Shown piece by piece: positions 56,202 to 64,000 of a stretch of 64,000 nt of DNA. Every line of letters begins with the position of its first letter. Position 1 is the first letter of the stretch. A program made the position numbers and the translations under genes. Below the pieces are notes generated by a model. The model ran no database searches. It saw only the letters and a program-made list of their open reading frames with translations, and was not told the DNA's origin. Source of the DNA: Loigolactobacillus backii (GTDB lineage Bacteria > Bacillota > Bacilli > Lactobacillales > Lactobacillaceae); NCBI RefSeq assembly GCF_003946275.1, contig NZ_RHNQ01000004.1:21681-85680 (forward strand). Reading direction: 5' to 3'.

Positions 56202-57884
56202 GTGAGTAGTCGAATTAAAATAATGCCATTAGGCGGCGTTCGTGAAAATGGAAAAAACATGTACGTTGTTGAAGTGGATGATGAAATTTATATTTTAGAT
56301 TGTGGTTTAATGTACCCGGAAAATGAATTGTTAGGTATTGATATTGTGATTCCTGATTTCACTTACTTGGAGGAAAATATTGATCGCGTTGTTGGCGTAT
56401 TTTTAACGCATGGTCATGCTGATGCTATTGGGGCCTTGCCTTATTTCGTTAGTAAATTTGATGTCCCGGTTTTTGGTTCAGAATTGACGATTGCACTAGC
56501 TAAATTAAGCGTAAATGGTTACACGGCATCTAAAAAGTTTAAGGATTTTCACGTCATTAATAAGGACACTGAGATTGATTTTAATCACGCAACAGTTTCC
56601 TTCTTTAAGACAACCCATTCAATTCCCGATTCATTAGGAATTGTTTTGAAGACTGATGCTGGACAAATTGTTTATACCGGTGATTTTAAGTTTGATCAAT
56701 CCGCAACGCCAGAATACCAAACTGATTTTGCGCGTTTAGCAGAAATCGGTCAAAAGGGTGTCTTAGCGTTGATTAGTGATTCGGCCAATGCAGAATCACC
56801 GTATACGATGGCCAGTGAGCGGGCAATTGCTGCCTACATTTTGGATACCTTTAAATATCATGAGGGCCGAATTATTGTTGCATCGGTTGCGTCAAATATT
56901 GCGCGGGTGCAACAAGTTATTGATGCTGCTTATCGTTCCGGACGAAAAGTTGTTTTAACTGGCCGCGACCTTGAAAAGATTGTTCGAACAGCAATGCGTT
57001 TAAATCGGCTAACTTTGCCTAGTGAAGATATTTTAGTTGCAACTAAAGATCTCAAAACGTTAGCACCTGAAGAGACGGTTATTTTAGAGACTGGTAAGAT
57101 GGGTGAACCGATTAAGGCTTTGCAGCGGATGGCAACAAGTCGTCACCGTTTGATTAGCATTAAAGAAGGCGATCTTGTCTTTATTACGACAACACCATCG
57201 CACGCTATGGAAACAACGGTTGCTAAAACAAAAGATATGATCTATCGAGCTGGTGGCGAAGTTAAGGCCGTTGGCGATGATATTCATGCTTCTGGGCACG
57301 GGAATAAGAACGATTTGCAACTGATGATTAATTTAACCAAGCCACAATACTTTATTCCAGTTCAGGGGGAATACCGTTTATTGGCTGCACACGCTGATAT
57401 TGCACACGAAACGGGAATCTCTTACGAAAACATCTTTATCACTGGTAAAGGTGACGTTTTGGAGTACCAAAATAAGCGGATGCGCATGGCCAACCAGGTT
57501 GAGGTTGGCAATACCATGATTGATGGCATTGGTGTCGGTGATATTGGTAATATTGTATTACGTGATCGAAAAGTTTTATCTGAGGATGGTATTTTTATTG
57601 CCGTTGTCACAATCAATCGCAAAAAGCGGATGATCGTTTCACGGCCAAAAATTACGACCCGCGGTTTTGTTTACGTTAAGGCTAGTCGTGATTTGATGCA
57701 TGAGAGTGCTGATATTGTGACCAAAACAGTTCAAAATAATTTGGATAATAAAGAATTTGATTGGGGCCACTTAAAACAAGATATTCGTGAAGGTTTAAGT
57801 GGGTACCTATTTGAGCAAACTAAACGGCGTCCGGTTATCTTACCAGTTATCATGGAAGTTAATCAGAATCGACGGCATAGTTAA
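56202..57884 (+). CDS. rnjB: Ribonuclease J2
   Basis: The 560-residue paralogue of RNase J1 normally forms a heteromer with it. The metal motif is degenerate: THGHADAIGAL has the last His of HxHxDH replaced by Ala, whereas J1 (34033-35715) keeps it. Other marks are present (TGDFKFDQSA, SDSANAE, SGHGNKND). J2 in other Firmicutes is also weakly active or structural. It starts with GTG at 56202 after AAAAGAGGTG. It follows dapA closely, a conserved pair in lactobacilli. Confidence 0.95.
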   Translation: MSSRIKIMPLGGVRENGKNMYVVEVDDEIYILDCGLMYPENELLGIDIVIPDFTYLEENIDRVVGVFLTHGHADAIGALPYFVSKFDVPVFGSELTIALAKLSVNGYTASKKFKDFHVINKDTEIDFNHATVSFFKTTHSIPDSLGIVLKTDAGQIVYTGDFKFDQSATPEYQTDFARLAEIGQKGVLALISDSANAESPYTMASERAIAAYILDTFKYHEGRIIVASVASNIARVQQVIDAAYRSGRKVVLTGRDLEKIVRTAMRLNRLTLPSEDILVATKDLKTLAPEETVILETGKMGEPIKALQRMATSRHRLISIKEGDLVFITTTPSHAMETTVAKTKDMIYRAGGEVKAVGDDIHASGHGNKNDLQLMINLTKPQYFIPVQGEYRLLAAHADIAHETGISYENIFITGKGDVLEYQNKRMRMANQVEVGNTMIDGIGVGDIGNIVLRDRKVLSEDGIFIAVVTINRKKRMIVSRPKITTRGFVYVKASRDLMHESADIVTKTVQNNLDNKEFDWGHLKQDIREGLSGYLFEQTKRRPVILPVIMEVNQNRRHS

Positions 57885-57900
57885 TTAGTATTGCGGATTG

Positions 57901-57936
57901 AGGAAGTTAGGCCATTGCCTGGCTTCCTTTTTTTCT
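57901..57936 (+). terminator. Intrinsic terminator after rnjB
   Basis: AGGAAG-TT-AGGC pairs with GCCT-GG-CTTCCT, followed by T7. Confidence 0.87.
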
Positions 57937-58034
57937 AAAAAAGTAAAAATTTCAATATACGCAAGTATTTGAGAAATAAAGGTTTAGTCGTTAAAATAAA
58001 ATTAATTTTAAAGCTGCAAAGGAGACGTGATTTA

Positions 58035-58997
58035 GTGGGTGAGCAAATTCCCTTTCCAAAAAATTTTGATCGTTTTATCATGCTTGGAAAGGCAGCGGCC
58101 AAGAAAGAAGATTGGAAAGTAGCGGCAGATAATTTTTCTGCTGCCTACCAAACCAAACAAGACTTTAATACTAATTTGTTATTGGCAACAGCATTAATGG
58201 AATCAGGCCAATACTTGGTGGCCCGTCAAGTTGCCGGTGAGTATGAGAATGATTATCAGGCATCATTGAGTTTAATTTCGTTTTATATTTCACTTTTGTT
58301 AACAGCACATGATTTTGTAAAGGCAACACAAATTTGTGATCAACATTTGGCAAAAGCAAAGGCGGCCGACATTCATTTTTGGATGGAAACCCAAAAGCAT
58401 ATCAAAGGCGCTGAAAACAAGTACCGCCACGAGGAAGCTGCACACTTAAAGGAGCTACAAAAGGCGTTATATAATTTAAGCGATCGTTCCATTTATGAAC
58501 AAATGGACCTTTTGAAACAGGCAAACCAATTACCGAAAGAAGAATTTACAGTGACGGCTAAGTGGCTTTTACGGAATCCATTTGTTCACCCGTTATTAAA
58601 GGCGAACGTTCTTGCGGATCTTCAAAAAATGCGGGTTAGTGATGAAGTATCCTTGCTTTGGTTAGATAATAAAGAATATCAAGTTATACCTGAGCGCCTA
58701 TTACCCATTATGGAATATAAAAGTATTATCACTTTGAAGCAATTATTGGCAGAAAAAGTTGGTAATGATGATCCAATTGTCTACCAAAACCTAACTGAAG
58801 AAATTAATTTGCATGCGGCTTATCTTTACCCGTTTGCTGATAAAGTGGTTAAGGATCCAACTTTGTGGTTAGCTGTTTATTTGGATTTTTACACAACAGA
58901 TAAATTGAATAAGAAACAAATTGATAGTGAAAATCTAACCCAGATCCAGCAATGGCAGGAGAAGCTTAGAGAAACAACTAACATTTTAACCTTATAG
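58035..58997 (+). CDS. Tetratricopeptide-repeat-like protein
   Basis: The protein of about 320 residues is soluble and helical. Its N-terminal third has TPR-like repeats (MLGKAAAKKEDWKVAADNFSAA, LLLATALMESGQYLVARQVA), and the rest is helical without a motif I recognise. GTG 58035 is preferred: GGAG at 58021-58024 is 10 nt away, and the longer frame from 57969 would cover it. Similar TPR proteins precede tuf in other lactobacilli. No function can be assigned. Confidence 0.78.
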   Translation: MGEQIPFPKNFDRFIMLGKAAAKKEDWKVAADNFSAAYQTKQDFNTNLLLATALMESGQYLVARQVAGEYENDYQASLSLISFYISLLLTAHDFVKATQICDQHLAKAKAADIHFWMETQKHIKGAENKYRHEEAAHLKELQKALYNLSDRSIYEQMDLLKQANQLPKEEFTVTAKWLLRNPFVHPLLKANVLADLQKMRVSDEVSLLWLDNKEYQVIPERLLPIMEYKSIITLKQLLAEKVGNDDPIVYQNLTEEINLHAAYLYPFADKVVKDPTLWLAVYLDFYTTDKLNKKQIDSENLTQIQQWQEKLRETTNILTL

Positions 58998-59044
58998 GTT
59001 TTAAACATTTTTTTGAAAAATGGTTAAATATTTGGGCAAAGCTA

Positions 59045-59073
59045 TTTACAAAGTTCACAGAAGTCTATATAAT
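59045..59073 (+). promoter_or_regulatory. Strong sigma-A promoter P1 of tuf
   Basis: TTTACA (59045-59050), 17-nt spacer, perfect TATAAT (59068-59073). It lies 149 nt before the tuf ATG. Confidence 0.8.
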
Positions 59074-59114
59074 ATCTAAATGGATTCTTCCTTGGTTGAG
59101 AACAGGTACTGTGC

Positions 59115-59143
59115 TTGGCTTTTAGCTAGGGAAGTTGTATAAT
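59115..59143 (+). promoter_or_regulatory. Second predicted promoter P2 of tuf
   Basis: TTGGCT (59115-59120), 17-nt spacer, perfect TATAAT (59138-59143), 79 nt before the ATG. Tandem promoters would suit a very highly expressed gene. Confidence 0.5.
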
Positions 59144-59221
59144 AACTAGTAAAGGATTGCTGGCATTAGCTTTGTCTAATTGCTGGATTATTCTTGCGAA
59201 AAATACAGGAGGTTTCATTTA

Positions 59222-60409
<1,188 letters not shown>

Positions 60410-60422
60410 ATTTTAAATTTTT

Positions 60423-60453
60423 GGCACGGAAATTTTTTCCGTGTCTTTTTTTT
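60423..60453 (+). terminator. Intrinsic terminator after tuf
   Basis: GGCACGGAA pairs with TTCCGTGTC (one G-T pair), followed by T8. Confidence 0.88.
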
Positions 60454-60505
60454 ATCAAAAAATAAGTAAATTAGCGATAAAACGGTGCTTTTTTGGTTAG
60501 AATGA

Positions 60506-60534
60506 TTTACAAGACTGGTGAATTACGTTAAAAT
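60506..60534 (+). promoter_or_regulatory. Predicted promoter of tig
   Basis: TTTACA (60506-60511), 17-nt spacer, TAAAAT (60529-60534), 57 nt before the tig ATG. Confidence 0.6.
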
Positions 60535-60590
60535 CATAGAGTATGCAATTGATAGCTAATTGTTAAAATAAGAATTTCGGAGGAAAACTA

Positions 60591-61916
60591 ATGGCAGCAA
60601 AATGGGAAAAAAAGGACGCCACTACTGGCGAATTAACTTTTGAAATTGATCAAGAAAAAATTAACGAAGGTCTAAACAAAGCATTTGATCGCGTTAAGAA
60701 AAATTTAAACGTACCTGGTTTTCGTAAAGGCAAGGTATCACGCCAAGTCTTTAATCATATGTATGGTGAAGCAGCTTTATATGAAGATGCTTTAAACATC
60801 TTACTACCTGATGTTTATCAACAGGCCGTTGATGAAGCAAAAATCGAACCTGTTGATCAACCAAAAGTTGACGTTAAGAGTATGGATGCAGGCAAGCCTT
60901 GGGTAATTACTGCTCAGGTAACTGTCAAACCAGAAGTTACTTTAGGCAACTACAAAGGTTTAGCTGTTCCAGAACAGGACCGGACAGTAACCGATGATGA
61001 TGTTGAAAAGGATCTTGAAAGTAAGCAACAACAACAAGCTGAATTAGTCTTAAAAGAAGATAAGCCAGCTGAATCAGGTGATACGGTTGTTATTGATTAT
61101 AAAGGGACTGTTGATGGCGAAGCATTTGACGGTGGTTCAGCCGATAACTATTCGTTAGAATTAGGTTCTAACTCATTCATCCCTGGTTTCGAAGATCAAT
61201 TAGTTGGTCATAAGGCTGGCGAAGACGTCAACGTTAAAGTTACTTTCCCTGAAGATTATCAAGCAAAGGATCTTGCCGGCAAGGATGCAATTTTTGCAAC
61301 TAAACTTCATGAAGTTAAGGCAAAGGAATTACCTGCACTTGATGATGAATTCGCTAAGGATGTTGACGAAGACGTTGATACTTTAGATGAATTAAAGGCT
61401 AAAATTAAAAAGGATTTACAAGAAAAGAAGGATGATTCTGCTACTGAGGCCATTCAGGATGCTGCTATTAAGCAGGCAGTTGATAATTCTGAAATTCAGG
61501 ATGTTCCTGAAGCAATGGTTAACGAAGAAGTTCAACGCCAGATGGACCAGTATCTTGGCAATATGCAACGTCAGGGCATTGACCCTAAGATGTATTATCA
61601 GTTGACAGGAACTTCTGAAGACGACTTAAAGAAACAATTTAGTTCAGATGCCGAAACACGGGTTAAAACTAATCTTGTTCTTGAGGCAGTTGTTGCGGCT
61701 GAAAAGATTGAACCAACCGAAGATCAAATTAACGATGAAATTAAAGATTTGGCCAGTGAATACAGTATGGAAGAAAAACAAGTTCGTAGTTCTTTAACTG
61801 ATGATATGCTAAAACACGATATTGCGGTTAAACAGGCAATCGAATTGATTACTGATTCTGCTAAGGAATCAAAAGATGTTAAGGCACCAGTTGATGATGA
61901 AAAAGCAGATAAATAA
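60591..61916 (+). CDS. tig: Trigger factor
   Basis: The 441-residue ribosome-associated chaperone and peptidyl-prolyl isomerase has an N-terminal ribosome-binding domain with the signature GFRKGKVSR (near 43-51), an FKBP-type PPIase domain around 150-245 ([29 protein letters not shown]), then the C-terminal chaperone arms. The last ~15 residues are acidic and Lys-rich. TCGGAGG precedes the ATG. It ends before a strong terminator; clpX follows as in other Firmicutes. Confidence 0.97.
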   Translation: MAAKWEKKDATTGELTFEIDQEKINEGLNKAFDRVKKNLNVPGFRKGKVSRQVFNHMYGEAALYEDALNILLPDVYQQAVDEAKIEPVDQPKVDVKSMDAGKPWVITAQVTVKPEVTLGNYKGLAVPEQDRTVTDDDVEKDLESKQQQQAELVLKEDKPAESGDTVVIDYKGTVDGEAFDGGSADNYSLELGSNSFIPGFEDQLVGHKAGEDVNVKVTFPEDYQAKDLAGKDAIFATKLHEVKAKELPALDDEFAKDVDEDVDTLDELKAKIKKDLQEKKDDSATEAIQDAAIKQAVDNSEIQDVPEAMVNEEVQRQMDQYLGNMQRQGIDPKMYYQLTGTSEDDLKKQFSSDAETRVKTNLVLEAVVAAEKIEPTEDQINDEIKDLASEYSMEEKQVRSSLTDDMLKHDIAVKQAIELITDSAKESKDVKAPVDDEKADK

Positions 61917-61926
61917 GTTTTAGTTT

Positions 61927-61951
61927 AAAGCGGGGCTTGCCCCGCTTTTTA
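61927..61951 (+). terminator. Intrinsic terminator after tig
   Basis: AAAGCGGGG (61927-61935) pairs with CCCCGCTTT, four-base loop, followed by Ts. Confidence 0.92.
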
Positions 61952-62043
61952 TTAACAGTAATATTCTTAGGCCGGCAGTAGCAATCAAGGTCGAAGATAT
62001 TTAGGCGATCCAAGCAAAGGAAAATTCTAAGTAAGCTATTTTC

Positions 62044-62072
62044 TTTACCCTTGGCTCAGATTATGCTAAAGT
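62044..62072 (+). promoter_or_regulatory. Predicted promoter of clpX
   Basis: TTTACC (62044-62049), 17-nt spacer, TG-c-TAAAGT extended -10 (TAAAGT 62067-62072). No CIRCE or CtsR site is visible nearby. Confidence 0.45.
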
Positions 62073-62150
62073 TTATCAGTGTTCAGCGAATAATTTAATT
62101 CGTGAATGTTGCGCTAAAATATAAATAGAAACGAATAGGGGTTGATAAAT

Positions 62151-63401
62151 GTGTTTGATAATACAGAAACCGAAGGCCCTGTTAATTGTTCTTTTTGTGG
62201 AAAATCACAAGACCAAGTTAAAAAAATTGTAGCAGGTCCAGGTGTCTATATTTGTAACGAGTGTATTGATTTATGTAAAGAAATTATTGATGAGGAATTT
62301 CAGGATGAGGCGTACAGTGATCTACTTGAGGTTCCAAAACCAGTTGAAATTTTATCTATTTTAAATCAATACGTTATTGGTCAAAATGAAGCAAAAAAAG
62401 CCTTAGCAGTTGCTGTTTATAATCACTACAAGCGAGTTAATCAAATGGAAGTTGCCGAAGAAGGCGATACTGAACTACAAAAGAGTAACATTTCGCTTAT
62501 TGGACCAACTGGTTCTGGTAAAACTTTCTTGGCGCAAACATTGGCTAAAATCTTAAATGTTCCTTTTGCGATTGCCGATGCAACGACCTTAACTGAAGCT
62601 GGTTACGTTGGTGAAGATGTTGAGAACATTTTATTGAAACTTTTGCAGAATGCTGATTATGACGTTGATAAAGCACAAAAAGGAATCATCTATATTGATG
62701 AAATCGATAAAATAGCCAAAAAATCTGAAAATGTTTCAATTACCCGGGATGTTTCTGGTGAAGGGGTGCAGCAAGCGCTCTTGAAAATTCTTGAGGGTAC
62801 AATCGCGAACGTACCACCCCAGGGCGGTCGAAAGCATCCGCAACAAGAATTTATTCAAGTTGATACAACCAATATTTTATTTATCGTTGGTGGTGCCTTT
62901 GACGGAATTGAAAATATCGTTAAGGAACGTTTAGGTGATAAAGTAATTGGTTTCGGCGGTCAGGATGCACAAAACTTTGATGAATCAAAAAGTCTGATGC
63001 AACAAGTTATTCCTGAAGATTTAATGAAATTTGGCTTAATTCCTGAATTTATTGGCCGAATTCCGATTATGGCAGCTTTAGAGAAGTTGACCGAGAATGA
63101 TTTGGTTAAAATTCTGACTGAACCAAAGAACGCTTTAGTTAAGCAGTACACTAAGCTATTGTCTTTAGATAAAGTTCAGTTAGAATTTAAGCCTGACGCG
63201 CTACACGCAATTGCCCACGAAGCAATTGAACGTAATACTGGAGCGCGGGGGTTACGCTCAATTATTGAAGAGGTCATGATGGATATCATGTTTGACCTAC
63301 CTAGTCGTGATGACGTTTCTAAAGTTATTATTACCAAGGATACAGTTAATGGTTCCGGAAAACCACAGTTGGTTTTAGCGGATGATCAAAAGGCCTCTTA
63401 A
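62151..63401 (+). CDS. clpX: ATP-dependent Clp protease ATP-binding subunit ClpX
   Basis: The 416-residue AAA+ unfoldase feeds substrates to ClpP. The N-terminal zinc-binding domain has [10 protein letters not shown] and CNECIDLC. Walker A is GPTGSGKT, Walker [11 protein letters not shown], with the pore/IGF loop VIGFGGQ for ClpP docking and sensor 2 in [16 protein letters not shown] 62142 also is in frame, but GGGG at 62138-62141 abuts it and is 9 nt from GTG 62151, which gives MFDNTETEG. The usual next gene, ysxC/engB, is not seen; an IS follows. Confidence 0.97.
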   Translation: MFDNTETEGPVNCSFCGKSQDQVKKIVAGPGVYICNECIDLCKEIIDEEFQDEAYSDLLEVPKPVEILSILNQYVIGQNEAKKALAVAVYNHYKRVNQMEVAEEGDTELQKSNISLIGPTGSGKTFLAQTLAKILNVPFAIADATTLTEAGYVGEDVENILLKLLQNADYDVDKAQKGIIYIDEIDKIAKKSENVSITRDVSGEGVQQALLKILEGTIANVPPQGGRKHPQQEFIQVDTTNILFIVGGAFDGIENIVKERLGDKVIGFGGQDAQNFDESKSLMQQVIPEDLMKFGLIPEFIGRIPIMAALEKLTENDLVKILTEPKNALVKQYTKLLSLDKVQLEFKPDALHAIAHEAIERNTGARGLRSIIEEVMMDIMFDLPSRDDVSKVIITKDTVNGSGKPQLVLADDQKAS

Positions 63402-63514
63402 TGCTGCTTAGGACGTGTTTTAAAGGACAGTTGATGATTGAAATAGTGCACCAATTTAGTCAATTGAATACTGGCAGAACCGTTATGTATAGCCAGCACT
63501 AGAAAAAATGTGGT

Positions 63515-63597
63515 CCAAAGACTAATTTTATGGGCAGGGTGTCTTACTTATTAGACACCACCGATAAAGTTCTGAAGTCTTTTGGGCTGCTTTTTTT
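63515..63597 (+). terminator. Branched terminator-like structure after clpX
   Basis: CCAAAGACT (63515-63523) pairs with AGTCTTTTGG (63576-63585, one bulge) around an inner GGTGTCT/AGACACC hairpin (63538-63544 with 63553-63559). GCTGC and a run of seven T end at 63597. It may be the clpX terminator or the 3' end of a small RNA. The IS begins directly after the T run. Confidence 0.6.
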
Positions 63598-63635
63598 GGG
63601 TCTCTGTCAAATCGTATTGGTGGAGATTTTGAACG

Positions 63636-63666
63636 GCACATTCACTTCGGTGAATGTGCTTTTTGT
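63636..63666 (+). terminator. Hairpin at the end of the ISL3 element
   Basis: GCACATTCAC-TTCG-GTGAATGTGC is a perfect 10-bp stem with a stable tetraloop, followed by T5. In the plus direction it would stop transcription entering the element from clpX. Confidence 0.8.
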
Positions 63667-64000
63667 TTACTCATGAATTAAACTAATCCGGATAAAGAAG
63701 TTGTCAATATTTCGAAAACCAAAACAGTTACGCTTTAATGCCTTGATTTTACGATTAAGTCCTTCAATTGGACCGTTGGAAAATGGATAACGACAACTAT
63801 TTAGAAGGGCTGAACCATTTTTGATAAACGTGTTGATCGTTATGTCCATTTGATTACTAGTGGGTTGGTAGTTAGTAAGTAAGGATTGGAACGCATTAGC
63901 ATCCTTTTGGTGTATGGCACTTAAGATACCTTGATAGGTTTGATACACAGATCTAAATCTGGGAAAAGCGTCTAGAGCTAAATCAATGGCGTTTTGTTGC
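63667..64000 (-). CDS. ISL3-family transposase, C-terminal part (5' end outside window)
   Basis: The minus frame is open from the window edge to a TAA at 63667 and encodes 110 residues. It does not begin at the GTG near 63948: codons for QNAIDLALDAFPRFRS continue upstream. SNGPIEGLNRKIKALKR and NCFGFRNIDNFFIRI are the conserved end of the ISL3 DDE domain, with the final catalytic Glu in IEGLN. Intactness of the rest cannot be judged. Confidence 0.9.
   Translation of the reverse strand, partial: QQNAIDLALDAFPRFRSVYQTYQGILSAIHQKDANAFQSLLTNYQPTSNQMDITINTFIKNGSALLNSCRYPFSNGPIEGLNRKIKALKRNCFGFRNIDNFFIRISLIHE

Larger units (their letters stand above)
63598..64000 (-). mobile_element. ISL3-family insertion sequence, right-hand part (continues beyond window)
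   Basis: The element end is placed at GGGTCTCTGTCAAATCG (63598-63614), which resembles ISL3-family terminal inverted repeats. It carries the 3' part of the transposase on the minus strand and runs off the window. The other end and target duplication are outside view, so the exact boundary is inferred. Confidence 0.7.

Noticed and set aside
61952..62150. CtsR or CIRCE operator upstream of clpX.
   Set aside because: No GGTCAAA-type heptad repeats or TTAGCACTC inverted repeat are present.
63405..63554. A minus-strand open frame of about 49 codons between clpX and the IS that reads like protein (for example IQLTKLVHYFNHQLSF).
   Set aside because: It has no ATG, no Shine-Dalgarno at the only GTG, and overlaps a convincing terminator structure. 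It might be a decayed transposase remnant, but that cannot be supported.

Overview
The window is a chromosomal segment of a low-GC Gram-positive bacterium, almost certainly a member of the Lactobacillaceae. The evidence is the complete dcw (division and cell wall) cluster with a PASTA-type PBP, SepF and DivIVA; paired RNase J1/J2; a RecD2 helicase; a T-box-controlled ileS; small lactobacillus-type families (DUF3397, DUF4044, DUF1831, a MacP-like protein, UPF0223, YlaN, YlbF/YlbG); frequent TTG/GTG starts behind strong Shine-Dalgarno sequences; and an ISL3-family insertion sequence at the right edge. The species cannot be fixed from the sequence alone. Two dap genes (dapF, dapA) point to meso-DAP/lysine synthesis.

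Layout. 1-1910: the tail of a membrane protein, a tiny DUF4044 protein missed by simple ORF calling, CorA and a DUF3397 protein. 2041-16344: the dcw cluster mraZ-rsmH-ftsL-pbp-mraY-murD-murG-divIB-ftsA-ftsZ-yggS-sepF-yggT-ylmH-divIVA, preceded by three MraZ-operator-like repeats at exact 10-nt spacing. 16350-19480: T-box leader and ileS. 19500-22250: dapF and a DHA2-type drug exporter. 22254-24129 (minus): telA and xpaC. 24252-32930: nudix hydrolase, macP-like, mtnN, cysteine desulfurase, DUF1831, mnmA, phosphatase, TPR protein, recD2. 32928-37359: minus-strand dagK, rpoY-rnjA and def around one plus-strand unknown. 37509-41510: a catalytically degenerate lactate-dehydrogenase-like protein, UPF0223, suhB, typA. 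41670-49550: ylaN, ftsW, pyc, ylbF, ylbG, rsmD, coaD and a frameshifted ylbL/sepM-like protease. 49669-54210: comEA, comEB, comEC, holA. 54238-63600: rpsT (minus), rpsO, dapA, rnjB, a TPR protein, tuf, tig, clpX. 63598-64000: the end of an ISL3 element.

Almost all of this is conserved housekeeping sequence: peptidoglycan synthesis and septation, tRNA charging and thiolation, RNA decay, competence DNA uptake, translation and protein quality control. I did not find a convincing previously undescribed system. The points most worth a second look are the single-base frameshift that splits the ylbL-like protease, the pseudoenzyme-like LDH homologue, a terminator-like hairpin in the leader of rpoY-rnjA, structured non-coding segments upstream of DUF1831 and rpsO and downstream of clpX, and the IS insertion immediately behind the clpX terminator.
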